In this document: positions 1-8,734 of the stretch, in pieces
How the letters are laid out: each line of letters begins with the position of its first letter
Numbering within the stretch: position 1 is the stretch's first letter
Assembly (NCBI GenBank): GCA_965219175.1
Contig: CBDCNI010000001.1
Coordinates: 2,914,001-2,978,000 of the forward strand
Source of the DNA: JBBPZK01 sp965219175
GTDB taxonomy: Bacteria; Actinomycetota; Rubrobacteria; Rubrobacterales; Rubrobacteraceae
Reading direction: 5' to 3'
DNA: 64,000 nucleotides
Position numbers and translations under genes: made by a program
The notes under the pieces: generated by a model
What the model saw: the letters and a program-made list of their open reading frames with translations, nothing else
Database searches by the model: none
What the model was told of the DNA's origin: nothing

Positions 1-555
1 TACCGGGTGGATCTCGACGACATGGTCCTCCTCCTGGGAGCGGGACCGATAGGACTCTTCCATCTACAGTTGGCGCTGCTTGCCGGGGCGCGCACCGTGA
101 TCGTGAGCAACCGTTTCGAGGCACGCCGAAACTTTGCCGCCGAGCTGGGCGCCCACGTCACCGTGGACCCAACGAGCGAGGACCTCTGGGAAGTGGTCGC
201 GGAGTACACGGACGGGCTCGGGGTGGACGTGTCCGTCATCTGCGTCGGGAAGCCTGAACTCGTCAACGACGCCCTGCGAGTAACGCGCAAGGGAGGGCGC
301 GTCAACGTGTTTGCGGGGCTGGCGGGAGATGGGTGGGCCGAGGTGGAGGCAAACCTCATCCACTACAACGAGTTGGTGCTCACCGGGGCCTCCGATTCCA
401 GGCGCTGCGACTACGATACGGCTCTGCGCCTGATCGAGACGGGAAGCATAGATACGAAACGGATGGTCACGCACCGCTTCCCGCTCATAGACGCCGAAAG
501 AGCGATCGAGGTTTCGGCCGCCGGCGAGGGCGTCAAGGTGGTGGTAGTGCCGTAA
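1..555 (+). CDS. Zinc-type medium-chain dehydrogenase, C-terminal part (cut by window start)
   Basis: The reading frame is open from the first base, so the N-terminal catalytic zinc domain lies outside the window. What remains is the Rossmann NAD(P)-binding domain with a GAGPIG nucleotide-binding fingerprint and the usual C-terminal return to the catalytic fold. The pattern matches sorbitol/threonine/alcohol dehydrogenases of the MDR superfamily. These enzymes oxidise secondary alcohols or polyols with NAD(P)+. The substrate cannot be told from this half. The gene ends 143 bases before the next gene on the same strand. Confidence 0.8.
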   Translation, partial: YRVDLDDMVLLLGAGPIGLFHLQLALLAGARTVIVSNRFEARRNFAAELGAHVTVDPTSEDLWEVVAEYTDGLGVDVSVICVGKPELVNDALRVTRKGGRVNVFAGLAGDGWAEVEANLIHYNELVLTGASDSRRCDYDTALRLIETGSIDTKRMVTHRFPLIDAERAIEVSAAGEGVKVVVVP

Positions 556-698
556 GAGCGGCTCCCGGTAGAAGCCCGAGATCCAACCGATTATCCGGAT
601 ATATTTTCGCGCGGCGTCAACAGAGAATCGGTCCTCGGCTTCGTTTCCACTGTAAACTGGTGGGTGGAAGAGTCCGACACGGAAAGGTCGAGCCTGTT

Positions 699-2075
699 AT
701 GCGTCTGGTGATCATTGGTGGGGTTGCAGCCGGTACAAAAGCGGCGTCCCGCGCCCGCAGGGTAAACCCGGAGATGGAGATCTCCCTGTACCAGGAGGAG
801 CCGGAGGTTTCGATCTCCGAGTGCGGCCTACCGTACATCATCGCCGGCATCGTGGAAGAACGGGGTCGCCTTATAGCCCGAACCCCGGAGAAGTTCGCGG
901 AGAAAGACATCGAAGTCCTGACCCGCCACCGGGTCGAGCGGGTAGATACGGACAACAAGACCCTCTCCGTCCGGAACCTCGCCACCGACGAAGTCTTCGA
1001 GGACGCCTACGACCGTCTGATCTTCTCTACCGGCGCCCAGGCTGCCGTTCCTCCCATCCCCGGCGCGGACACGAACGGTGTCTTTGAGCTTCGCTTCCTG
1101 ACGGACTACGATCGCATCCACGAATACATGCAGAAAAACTCTCCCCGGAAAGCCCTCGTGGTCGGCGGCGGATACATCGGTCTTGAAGTCGCCGAGAACC
1201 TCTGCCGCCTCAGCCTGGAAGTCTCCCTGGTGGAAGGCGTGGACCGGGTCGCGAACGCCTACGGCCTTGAGGTCTCCGGGAAGATAGAGGAGCACCTGAA
1301 AGAGAAAGGCGTCGCCGTCTTTACCGGAGAGAACGTCGAGGAGTTCGTAGGCGAGGATAGGGTGAGGAGCGTTCGGTTCGGTGGGCGGGAAGTCGGGGCG
1401 GATCTCGTAATCGTGGGCGTCGGGGTCAAGCCCCGCGTTGACCTTGCCGAAAGAGCCGGCGTCGAGCTCGGGCCGACGGGAGCCATCCGGGTAGACAAGC
1501 ACATGAAGACCAACCTGCCGGACGTGTGGGCCGCCGGGGATTGCGTCGAGTCCACGAACCTTGTCAGTGGCGAGGCGGGTTGGGTCCCGCTCGGGGACAC
1601 CGCCAACCAGATGGGACGCGTCGCGGGCACCAACGCCGCCGCCGGGGAAGACGCGCTCGAGTTCCCAGGCGTGCTCGGCACCGGCATCTTCAAAGTCTTC
1701 GACCTCGGCGTCGCCAAGACCGGACTCTCCGAAAAAGAAGCCGAGGACGCCGGTTTCGAAGTCGTGTGCGCCACGGTCGAAGCGAGGAATCGAGCCGCCT
1801 ACTTCCCCGGCTCGGAAGAAGTCCTGCTTAAGTTGATCTCCGACGCCGAAACAGGCCGCATCCTGGGCGCCGAGACGGTCGGAGGCGGCGCGGACAGGCT
1901 CGTGGACGTGTGCGCCACGGCGATCTGGGGCGGCCTCTCCTACCCGGACCTTGTCAACATAGACCTCGCCTACGCTCCACCCTTCGGCCCGACCCTGAGC
2001 CCCGTCATACAAGCCGCGACCGTACTATCCGGCAAGTTCGATAAACAGGTCAAGGGCGTCCGCGCCTCGGACTAA
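699..2075 (+). CDS. CoA-disulfide reductase / NADH oxidase family flavoprotein
   Basis: A 458-residue pyridine nucleotide-disulfide oxidoreductase. It begins with an FAD-binding GGVAAG motif at residues 7-12. Cys42 in SECGLPY is the single redox cysteine of CoA-disulfide reductases and NADH oxidases. A second nucleotide-binding motif (VVGGGYIGLE) lies near residue 155, the FAD motif AAGDC follows, and a C-terminal dimerisation domain closes the chain. The ATG at 699 is chosen because the FAD motif starts immediately there; an upstream open extension has no family features. The likely role is NAD(P)H-dependent reduction of CoA disulfide or of oxygen, for thiol redox balance. The exact acceptor is not determinable here. 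Confidence 0.85.
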   Translation: MRLVIIGGVAAGTKAASRARRVNPEMEISLYQEEPEVSISECGLPYIIAGIVEERGRLIARTPEKFAEKDIEVLTRHRVERVDTDNKTLSVRNLATDEVFEDAYDRLIFSTGAQAAVPPIPGADTNGVFELRFLTDYDRIHEYMQKNSPRKALVVGGGYIGLEVAENLCRLSLEVSLVEGVDRVANAYGLEVSGKIEEHLKEKGVAVFTGENVEEFVGEDRVRSVRFGGREVGADLVIVGVGVKPRVDLAERAGVELGPTGAIRVDKHMKTNLPDVWAAGDCVESTNLVSGEAGWVPLGDTANQMGRVAGTNAAAGEDALEFPGVLGTGIFKVFDLGVAKTGLSEKEAEDAGFEVVCATVEARNRAAYFPGSEEVLLKLISDAETGRILGAETVGGGADRLVDVCATAIWGGLSYPDLVNIDLAYAPPFGPTLSPVIQAATVLSGKFDKQVKGVRASD

Positions 2076-2235
2076 GCTGGTCAGCTATCTTTTTTGGGCA
2101 ACGAGGCATGAGCCGTGATCGTGGTGCGCAACTTTCTTCACAGCTTGTGGCAAGGCTTCCGCCCGGGGTACGCCCCTCTTTGCTGATAAGCTGATGAGCC
2201 GCCGGAGGCGGCGTGCTGATTAGCTGACCAGCTTT
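2074..2235. repeat. Intergenic repeat cluster with GCTGA units and inverted ends
   Basis: Two 13-base arms, AAGCTGGTCAGCT at 2074-2086 and its exact reverse complement at 2222-2234, flank the region. Inside are 8-base units GCTGATNA at 2182, 2190 and 2215 and a variant at 2223. A small perfect hairpin, GCCGCC-GGA-GGCGGC, sits at 2198-2212 between them. No coding sense was found. A related GCTGA-rich inverted repeat occurs at 53468-53521, so this looks like a dispersed intergenic element. Confidence 0.55.
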
Positions 2236-2252
2236 AGAGACTGACTAGCTGC

Positions 2253-3206
2253 TTAACGCCAACCGAGCGTCGCCAGGTCCAACCTCTCAGCTTCTTCGCC
2301 CGTTAGCGACCATCCGAGTGCGCCGGCGTTCTGGCGAGCCTGACGTTCGTTTTTCGCTCCGGGGATGGGCAAGACGTTCTTGCTCGTGACGAGCCAGTTT
2401 AGGGCGACCTGGGCCGGCTGCTTCTCGTGGGCTTCGCCGATCTCACGCAGGATGTTCACCACCGGCTCTATCTTCCTCAAGTTTTTCTCTCCGAAGCTCT
2501 TTCCGAAGCGCCGCACGAGGCCGGAGGGCCTGTCACCGGGGTTGTACTTGCCCGTGAGGAGCCCCTGGGCTATCGGGCTGTAGGCGATCAGGGTGACGTC
2601 CAGGTCGCGGCAGGCTTCGAGGACGCCGTTCGTCTCCGGAGCCCGCTGGAAGAGGCTGTACTCTACCTGGTTCGAGGCGAGCCGGATATCGTGGGAGGCG
2701 AGCCGGTCATGGGCGCGTTTCATCTGCTCGACGCCGTAGTTGCTGACCCCGACCTGGCGGACCTTGCCCTGCCGAACCGTCTCGGCCAGCGCGTCCATCA
2801 AGCCCTCTATCTTTAGGAAGGGGTTGGGGAAGTGGATCTGGTATAAGTCTATGGTCTCGATCCCGAGCCTCTGAAGGCTCTTGTCTACCGCATCCAGGAG
2901 GGACTTCGGGCTCAAGCGGTACGGGAGCGGGGCGAACTTGGTGGCGATGACCGGCGTCTCCTCGAAACCGCCCTCGCGCAACAACTCGCCGATGATCCTC
3001 TCGGAGGCGCCGTTACCGTAGATCTCCGCCGTATCGAAGAGCGTAACGCCCTCTCCGAGGCTCGCCCGGAAAGCGTCGCCCACGTCCTGGCGGTCGTATT
3101 CCTTGCCGTAGCCCCAGAGTCTGGTCGTCCCCCAGGCCCAGGCCCCGATCCCGAGCGGCGGCACCCTCAAGTCTTCCCCCAGGTTGATAGTAAGCTCGCT
3201 CTGCAT
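2253..3206 (-). CDS. Aldo/keto reductase
   Basis: About 317 residues with the AKR TIM-barrel signature. The catalytic tetrad is visible as Asp and Tyr in LFDTAEIYG, Lys in VIATKF and His in LYQIHFPNP. NADPH-binding residues are expected in the C-terminal IPGAKNERQ segment. Two in-frame ATGs are possible. The inner one at 3206 is preferred because GGAGGT (3216-3211) sits four bases upstream of it and would fall inside the longer version. The likely role is NADPH-dependent reduction of aldehydes or ketones. The substrate is unknown and the gene appears monocistronic. Confidence 0.85.
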   Translation of the reverse strand: MQSELTINLGEDLRVPPLGIGAWAWGTTRLWGYGKEYDRQDVGDAFRASLGEGVTLFDTAEIYGNGASERIIGELLREGGFEETPVIATKFAPLPYRLSPKSLLDAVDKSLQRLGIETIDLYQIHFPNPFLKIEGLMDALAETVRQGKVRQVGVSNYGVEQMKRAHDRLASHDIRLASNQVEYSLFQRAPETNGVLEACRDLDVTLIAYSPIAQGLLTGKYNPGDRPSGLVRRFGKSFGEKNLRKIEPVVNILREIGEAHEKQPAQVALNWLVTSKNVLPIPGAKNERQARQNAGALGWSLTGEEAERLDLATLGWR

Positions 3207-3301
3207 AAGGACCTCCATCTAGCTAGAACATCCAACAGATGTTACAGCACGATGGTGCTCTATCACGCTACTAATGTAAGGTCTCCCGACCGCAGACGTA
3301 C

Positions 3302-4141
3302 TCAACCTTCCAGGCACAACTCCCACACGGCCGAGACCAGATCTTCGAGCGTCCGTATGTTGGCATCTAGTTGGTCCGCATTTTTCCCTATCCGTCCAAA
3401 TACATCGGTGAACGTTTCGATGAAACTTTCCGGGCAGCGGGCGAATGATTCGACGGTTTGGATCGACCCCTTCTCGTTGACGAAGTACCGCTCGTTCAAG
3501 GCAAACAGCACCTGGACGATACAGGCCACGCACCGGAACGCGCAGCCCGTCACGTAGAAGGTGTCGCCGCGTTGGGCGGGCTTTCGGGCGGTGTCGAGGG
3601 CGAAGCCTGCTTCCCACAACTTGCTCTGAATTATTGCTCTCTTCAGCGCCGGTGGATACTCTGCAACTAGACGCTTGAGACGTCCCAGTTCACCATCGTC
3701 GTAGAGGACCCTATTGTGGTGAACTTCTCCTGAATACATGTGGTTGTGGAACCCATGCGGATGGCCGGGCTGGTAGTGGCAAGTTGGCTTCCCGGCGCGG
3801 CACTCCTCGATAGACTCGGCTACCCGGTCGAGGTCGCGGTAGAGCCAGTCTACGCGGTGGTTTTCTATTTGGAGCCATCCGCCGCCGTTGATCCAGGGTC
3901 CCCAGTCCCCGAAGTCGGTGACAAGGTCCGGTAGGTGGCGGTCATCCAACTCTTTTGCAAGCAGACGGAGAGCGTCGGTCGAGGGTGGATCCTCCGGATG
4001 GTAGTAGATCCCGATGTCTATGTCAGAGTCGGGGTGCGCCTCTCCTCTGGCCCACGAGCCGCCGAGCGCCACAGCGGCCACTCCATCGACTTCTCCGAGG
4101 CGATTGGCGATCCTTGCGGACAACTCTATCGCTTCGCTCAA
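3302..4141 (-). CDS. Nucleotidyltransferase-fold protein
   Basis: A 279-residue protein with a polymerase-beta-type nucleotidyltransferase core near the N-terminus: GGSWARG followed by DSDIDIG, the usual pair of metal-binding aspartates. The rest contains several Cys and Trp residues and resembles DUF4037-like or aminoglycoside-adenylyltransferase-like proteins, without a firm subfamily. The start is TTG at 4141 in a TTGA overlap with the stop of the upstream peptidase gene, so translation is probably coupled. It would transfer a nucleotide to an unknown protein or small molecule. A resistance role is possible but not shown. Confidence 0.65.
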   Translation of the reverse strand: MSEAIELSARIANRLGEVDGVAAVALGGSWARGEAHPDSDIDIGIYYHPEDPPSTDALRLLAKELDDRHLPDLVTDFGDWGPWINGGGWLQIENHRVDWLYRDLDRVAESIEECRAGKPTCHYQPGHPHGFHNHMYSGEVHHNRVLYDDGELGRLKRLVAEYPPALKRAIIQSKLWEAGFALDTARKPAQRGDTFYVTGCAFRCVACIVQVLFALNERYFVNEKGSIQTVESFARCPESFIETFTDVFGRIGKNADQLDANIRTLEDLVSAVWELCLEG

Positions 4142-5910
4142 GATCCGATGTATCGGTCCAGGAAGGCGGCTATCTTTGGGTAGGCGTCGAGGCGGTTCTT
4201 GAGCTTGGCGAGACCGTGTCCTTCGTCTTCGTAGAGCAGGTACTCGACCGCGCCGCCGTTCTTCTTCACGCGCTCCACTATCTGCTCGGCCTCTCCGACC
4301 GGCACGCGGGGGTCGTTTTTGCCGTGGATCACCATGAGCGGCGCCGTTATGTCCTCGGCTTTATGGATCGGGCTGATCGACTCCAGAAACTTGCGGTTTT
4401 TCTCTAAAGATCCGTACTCGGGCTCTCTCAAGGCGCGCCGGTAACTGCCGGTGTTCTCCAGAAACGTGACCATGTTGGCGATGCCGACGATATCTACCCC
4501 GGCGCTCCACAACTCCGGGTACTCCGTGAGGGCGGCGAGAACCATGAAACCTCCGTAGGAACCACCCATAACGGCGACCTGCTCGTGCCCCGCTCCCCTG
4601 AGCCAGTGCGCCGCGTGCGCCAGGTCCCTGACCGAGTCCATCCGCAGCTCCACGTCGTCGAGGTGAGTGTAGTTCTTGCCGTAACCGGTCGAGCCGCGCA
4701 CGTTAGGTGAGAATACAGCGTATCCCCGGTGCAGGAGATATTGCGTGACCGGCGCGAAGAGCGGCCGCGACTGGCTTTCCGGTCCACCATGGACGTTGAC
4801 GATGACGGGGGCATTCCCGGACGAACCCTCCGGCTCGTAGAAGAGGGCCGGTATCTCTCGGTCGTCGAAGCTCGGGTAGTGAACGACCCTGGGACGGCGG
4901 AAGGTGGAACGTGGTATTCCAGCCGTCGAGGAACGGGTGAGGCGGCGCGGTTCGCCGTCCGGAAGGTCCACGACCCACACGTCCGTGTTACGATCCGGTC
5001 CAGCCATAGTGTAGGCAAGCTTCCCGGAGTCCGGTGAGAACTCGAAATCCCCTAGAACGCCTCCCGGCAGTTCCAGGTCCGGCATGCGCCGGCCACTGCC
5101 GTTGAAGAGCATGAAGTCCGAGTAGCCTTCCACGTTGCGGCTCGCCAGAAGGTAACGCCCGTCCCCGGACAACTCTACACTCTCGACGTCCCAGTCGTCA
5201 GGGGTAAGGTATCTGAGATCCAACGTAGAGAAGTCGAGATGCGCGAGCCGTGAGAAGTCGCCATCCCTGTCGGTCGCCAGGTACGCTCCACTCCCGTCCG
5301 GCGTAACGTTAACGTTCGAGAAGAGCGCCTCGTCCTCGTGTGGGGTCAGGAGCGTGGCCTCGCCGGTGGTGAGATCTAGCCGGTACAGTTCGTTGTCCAG
5401 GTTGGAGCGGTAGCGGGCGACGATCAGGTAAGACCCGTCCGGACCCCAGTCCGCGACCCCATGGTACCCGGAGACTTCCCAGACCATCTCCGGCTCGCCG
5501 TCGAGGTCCTGGACGTAAACGTCGAAGTCCGTGCCGTTGCGACGGGTCGCGGTATAGGCTATGCGCCCTCCATCCGGCGAAAATCCGCCGAAGTAGTGGA
5601 TGGCGTCCGGCTCTCGCGTGAGGTCCCGCTCCTCCCCGGCGGAGCTTTTCAACAGAAATATCTGCGCCCGCTCGTTACCCCCGATGTCCATGCTGAAGAC
5701 GAGGGCATCGTCTGCGGGCGAGTACCGCGCCCCCATGACCCGCTCCTCGTGGAACGTCAACTGATCCGGCCAGCCGCCCTCCGCCGGAACCTCCCAGACC
5801 TGCGGCACACCGGTAATGTCCGTCAGAAAAGAAATCCGACGTCCATCCGGCGACCAACTCGCCCCGTAAGCGCCCCGGATCCTCAGATACCGGGCGAAAT
5901 CATAAGCCAT
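4138..5910 (-). CDS. S9 family prolyl-oligopeptidase-like peptidase
   Basis: A 590-residue enzyme in two parts. The N-terminal ~330 residues carry WD40/TolB-like propeller repeats with recurring SPDG motifs. An alpha/beta-hydrolase catalytic domain follows. The catalytic triad is visible: Ser451 in GGSYGG, Asp533 in NDPRVP and His565 in EGHGL. No signal peptide is seen, so it is probably cytoplasmic and cleaves short peptides or acyl-peptides. The ATG at 5910 has a good GAGGAG ribosome site seven bases upstream. It is the first gene of a two-gene unit with the nucleotidyltransferase. Confidence 0.9.
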   Translation of the reverse strand: MAYDFARYLRIRGAYGASWSPDGRRISFLTDITGVPQVWEVPAEGGWPDQLTFHEERVMGARYSPADDALVFSMDIGGNERAQIFLLKSSAGEERDLTREPDAIHYFGGFSPDGGRIAYTATRRNGTDFDVYVQDLDGEPEMVWEVSGYHGVADWGPDGSYLIVARYRSNLDNELYRLDLTTGEATLLTPHEDEALFSNVNVTPDGSGAYLATDRDGDFSRLAHLDFSTLDLRYLTPDDWDVESVELSGDGRYLLASRNVEGYSDFMLFNGSGRRMPDLELPGGVLGDFEFSPDSGKLAYTMAGPDRNTDVWVVDLPDGEPRRLTRSSTAGIPRSTFRRPRVVHYPSFDDREIPALFYEPEGSSGNAPVIVNVHGGPESQSRPLFAPVTQYLLHRGYAVFSPNVRGSTGYGKNYTHLDDVELRMDSVRDLAHAAHWLRGAGHEQVAVMGGSYGGFMVLAALTEYPELWSAGVDIVGIANMVTFLENTGSYRRALREPEYGSLEKNRKFLESISPIHKAEDITAPLMVIHGKNDPRVPVGEAEQIVERVKKNGGAVEYLLYEDEGHGLAKLKNRLDAYPKIAAFLDRYIGS

Positions 5911-6139
5911 CTACTAACTCCTCTCTAACACAAAACCGGATTGAACCACATCAGCCCGAAAACTTTTGGAACCCAAAAACCCGCTCTTTCTACCTTGCTC
6001 CATGCTTAATAGCACGAATTTTTCAACCTGCCGTAATCCCCCAAGCAATCGACATATAACGGATCACACCTTAAATCGAGCACACAACATGTTACAAACG
6101 CAATGTGAACCAGTACACCATCGGACATGTTGCTACTCC

Positions 6140-6167
6140 TTGTAATGCAAACCTTCTTTGTTATGCT
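6140..6167 (+). promoter_or_regulatory. Candidate sigma70-type promoter for the RlpA-like gene
   Basis: TTGTAA at 6140-6145 and TATGCT at 6162-6167 are separated by 16 bases. This places a start about 30 bases before the TTG codon at 6206. Bases 6161-6178 are also identical over 18 nt to the spacer/-10 core of the E. coli lac promoter, which is probably chance. Confidence 0.45.
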
Positions 6168-6205
6168 TCCGGCTCGTAAGTAAAAGCTACAAAGAGGGGG
6201 GCTCT

Positions 6206-6586
6206 TTGAAGTCGATTCTCAAGGTAATGCTGGTTGCTGGCGTGATGGTTTTGGCATTGGCGGCTACGCAGAAGGATGCTTCGGCGCATCCGCTGGTCTC
6301 TAGCTGGTACGGGCCGGGATTCCAGGGTGCTACTACGGCGAGTGGTGAGCCGTTCAACATGTACGACTACACCGCCGCAAGCCCTTATCTGCCGCTCGGG
6401 ACCGAGTTGCGGGTTTGCTATCAGGACTGCGTAACCGTCCGGGTCAACGACCGGGGGCCGTACGTGTCTGGTCGCAACCTGGACCTCTCCTACGCGGCGG
6501 CGCAAGCCGTCGGGCTCTACGGAGTCGGTACGGTAGACGTGACGGTGCTCAGGTACGGCTACGGTGGTTACGGCTACGCCTACTAG
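6206..6586 (+). CDS. RlpA-like double-psi beta-barrel secreted protein
   Basis: A 126-residue protein with an N-terminal signal peptide: Lys residues, a hydrophobic core and an ASA cleavage site before HPLVSSW. A single RlpA-like DPBB domain follows with WYGPGF, TASGEPF, LPLGT and NDRGPY motifs. The family includes septal lytic transglycosylases acting on bare glycan strands; the Asp in NDRGP is the conserved acidic residue. The tail is Gly/Tyr-rich (YGYGGYGYAY). The start chosen is TTG at 6206 behind the G-rich GAGGGGGG at 6194-6201, which leaves a clean signal peptide. The gene stands alone with its own promoter and terminator. Confidence 0.8.
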   Translation: MKSILKVMLVAGVMVLALAATQKDASAHPLVSSWYGPGFQGATTASGEPFNMYDYTAASPYLPLGTELRVCYQDCVTVRVNDRGPYVSGRNLDLSYAAAQAVGLYGVGTVDVTVLRYGYGGYGYAY

Positions 6587-6615
6587 GAAGTAGCGGAACC
6601 AACACGGCAGCGCGG

Positions 6616-6650
6616 GAGGCGCGACGGTTGCCCGCCGCGCCTCTTCTCGT
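6616..6650 (+). terminator. Probable rho-independent terminator after the RlpA-like gene
   Basis: GAGGCGCG at 6616-6623 pairs with CGCGCCTC at 6636-6643 across a 12-base loop. TTCTCGT follows. The T tract is imperfect. Confidence 0.5.
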
Positions 6651-6728
6651 GTCACAGCATAGTGTATGGAAGGTCTTGAGCAACTCCATGCCGGAGAGGC
6701 TCAGGACCTTCGGACATCTTCTGCAACC

Positions 6729-6857
6729 CTAAAGATCTACGCGCCGAAGGCGCCACGCTCCGGCAAAGAGTGCAAAGAGTAAGACCACACTGACAACTAC
6801 GAACGAAACCGACCACGGCGTGCCGACGAAATACTGGCTGTTGCTGAAGTGGATCAC
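6729..6857 (-). CDS. Possible 42-residue one-helix membrane peptide
   Basis: An open frame starting GTG at 6857 encodes a short polar head, a strongly hydrophobic helix (SFVVVSVVLLFALFAGAW) and a basic tail RLRRVDL. This is the layout expected for a small membrane peptide. No ribosome site is evident and no family is recognised. It could be a chance frame in the gap between the RlpA-like gene and glutamate dehydrogenase. Confidence 0.35.
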   Translation of the reverse strand: MIHFSNSQYFVGTPWSVSFVVVSVVLLFALFAGAWRLRRVDL

Positions 6858-6880
6858 GTAGGCTAGAGAAGGCGCGACTG

Positions 6881-6909
6881 TTTCGCGAGACTGGCGGCGG
6901 GAATATAAT
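6881..6909 (+). promoter_or_regulatory. Promoter for glutamate dehydrogenase
   Basis: A perfect TATAAT at 6904-6909 lies 17 bases after TTTCGC at 6881-6886. The ATG of the downstream gene is at 6945, giving a leader of about 30 bases that contains a GGGGTG ribosome site. The rest of the 6587-6944 gap holds only the terminator and the possible small peptide. Confidence 0.55.
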
Positions 6910-6944
6910 CCTCGTGAGGACCACGAAGTCAAAGGGGTGATCTT

Positions 6945-8174
6945 ATGAGCTTCGAGGACACTAACCAATTCTTCGACCGGGCCATGAGGGTTATGGACAT
7001 CGGGCGCAACATCGAGGACCTCTTGATGACGGCGAACCGGGAGATAGCCGTCAAGATTCCTCTGGAGATGGATGACGGTCAGGTCCGCGTTTTCCTGGGT
7101 TACCGGGTCCAGCACAACAGCGCCCGCGGTCCGTACAAGGGCGGCCTTCGCTACGCCCTAGACGTTGACCTTGACGAGGTCAAGTCACTCGCCTCGCTGA
7201 TGACCTGGAAGGCGGCGCTCGCGGAGATTCCCTACGGCGGCGCCAAGGGCGGCATCTCGGTGGATGTGAAGGAGCTATCTCGCGGAGAGGTAGAGCGGCT
7301 GACACGGCGTTTTACGAACCGCATCCATGACTTCATCGGTCCCCAGACGGACATCCCGGCCCCGGACATGAACACCAACGCGCAGGTTATGGCCTGGATC
7401 ATGGACCAATACTCGACCCTCGAAGGCCACAACCCGGCCGTCGTTACCGGTAAACCAGTCGACCTCTACGGCGCCGAAGGCCGCGAAGCCGCCACCGGCC
7501 GGGGCGTGGTCTACGTGATACAAGAGTTCCTCAAAGACCTGAACAAAGACATAACCGAGACGACCTTCGCCATCCAGGGTTTCGGCAATGTCGGCTCTTT
7601 CGCCGCGCGTTTCCTGAACGAACTCGGCGGTAAGGTAGCCGCCGTCTCGGACGTCACGGGTGCGGCCTATGATCCGGACGGGTTGCCGGTCGAGGAGATC
7701 ATCGAACACGTAAACAACGGCGGGGAGATCAAAGGCTGGGCCGGGGGCGACGCCCTGACCAATGACGAAATCCTGGAACTCCCTGTAGACGTCCTGATCC
7801 CGGCGGCCATAGGTGACGTTATCAACGAGTCAAATATGCGCGACATTAAAGCATCATACATAGTCGAGGCGGCGAACAGTCCCGTGACCCCGAAGGCGGA
7901 CGAGTACCTCAAGGAGCACGAGGTCGTCATCGTCCCGGACATACTGGCGAACGCGGGAGGTGTGATCGTCAGTTACTTCGAGTGGGTGCAGAATCTCCAG
8001 CACTTTTCCTGGAAGGAGAAACAGGCCAACGAAGAACTCCACAACACCATCACGACAGCCTACCGGAAAGTTCGTAGGCTCGCCGGACGCCGCGACCTAG
8101 ACCTCCGAACGGCGGCCTTTGTGCTCGCCATAGGCAGGGTCGGTAAGGCAACGGTCCTGCGGGGGATATATTAG
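6945..8174 (+). CDS. gdhA: Glutamate dehydrogenase
   Basis: A 409-residue Glu/Leu/Phe/Val dehydrogenase, the size of hexameric GDH-1. The substrate-binding GPYKGG contains Lys65. Lys89 is in TWKAALA and the catalytic PYGGAKGG contains Lys101. A Rossmann domain with GFGNVGS follows around residue 210. It interconverts glutamate and 2-oxoglutarate plus ammonia with NAD(P)(H). With the proline dehydrogenase and P5C dehydrogenase genes 4-6 kb downstream, it would complete a route from proline through glutamate to the TCA cycle. Cofactor specificity cannot be read with confidence. Confidence 0.93.
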   Translation: MSFEDTNQFFDRAMRVMDIGRNIEDLLMTANREIAVKIPLEMDDGQVRVFLGYRVQHNSARGPYKGGLRYALDVDLDEVKSLASLMTWKAALAEIPYGGAKGGISVDVKELSRGEVERLTRRFTNRIHDFIGPQTDIPAPDMNTNAQVMAWIMDQYSTLEGHNPAVVTGKPVDLYGAEGREAATGRGVVYVIQEFLKDLNKDITETTFAIQGFGNVGSFAARFLNELGGKVAAVSDVTGAAYDPDGLPVEEIIEHVNNGGEIKGWAGGDALTNDEILELPVDVLIPAAIGDVINESNMRDIKASYIVEAANSPVTPKADEYLKEHEVVIVPDILANAGGVIVSYFEWVQNLQHFSWKEKQANEELHNTITTAYRKVRRLAGRRDLDLRTAAFVLAIGRVGKATVLRGIY

Positions 8175-8186
8175 GGTGGTGAGACA

Positions 8187-8711
8187 ATGACCGGGAACCA
8201 TCTAGGACAGGTGAGGTTCTTCGAGTTTTTGACGGACGAGGAGCGCCAGGAGTTCGCCGACGGCTCGGAGTTGGTCGTCTTCGAGCCGGGCGAGATTTTT
8301 ATAGAGGAAGGATCGAGGCCGAGCAGCCTGTACGTCCTGACTTCGGGGCAGGTCGAGGTCCGGAAGAGCATTCCTGGAAACGGGGACCGGCTGCTGGCTA
8401 CCATCGACGCGGGCGAGGAGAGGACCGTCGTCGGAGAGCGGGGGTTGCTCGGGGACAGTGGGGCGTCGGCGACCGTAAGGGCGGAAGGCGAGGTAGAGGC
8501 GATCAAGATTCCACGGGCGACTTTCCGGCGTATGATCTCCGATGGTCGTCCGGCCGCTTTCAAGCTCTCCTACCGGATAGCGCGCACTCTAGCCAAGAGG
8601 CTCACCCGCCTCGACGAGGAGATCGTGGAGACCATCCGGGAGCTCGAACGGCACGGCGAGACCGACCTCGACGAATTCCGCGACAAGCTGATAACCGACT
8701 GGACCGTGTAG
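8187..8711 (+). CDS. Cyclic-nucleotide-binding domain protein, copy 1
   Basis: A 174-residue protein with one cNMP-binding (CAP effector-type) domain: FEPGEIFIEEG, YVLTSGQVEV and a phosphate-cassette-like GERGLLGDSGASATV. The C-terminal third is a helix rich in Arg and Glu, with no helix-turn-helix recognised. It starts 12 bases after gdhA with a GGTGGTGAG ribosome site, so it is probably co-transcribed. It is a paralogue of the next gene and shares its ending FRDKLI..W. It may be a ligand sensor working through protein contacts rather than DNA binding. Its ligand is unknown. Confidence 0.8.
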   Translation: MTGNHLGQVRFFEFLTDEERQEFADGSELVVFEPGEIFIEEGSRPSSLYVLTSGQVEVRKSIPGNGDRLLATIDAGEERTVVGERGLLGDSGASATVRAEGEVEAIKIPRATFRRMISDGRPAAFKLSYRIARTLAKRLTRLDEEIVETIRELERHGETDLDEFRDKLITDWTV

Positions 8712-8734
8712 AGATGGATATCGGGGAGGACAGA

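Noticed and set aside
333..698. N-terminal extension of the flavoprotein frame
   Set aside because: It overlaps the dehydrogenase gene and places an Arg-rich leader before an FAD motif that normally starts the protein.
828..2012. Long minus-strand open frame opposite the CoA-disulfide-reductase-like gene
   Set aside because: Its composition mirrors a high-GC coding strand, no domain is recognisable and the plus-strand gene has full family motifs.
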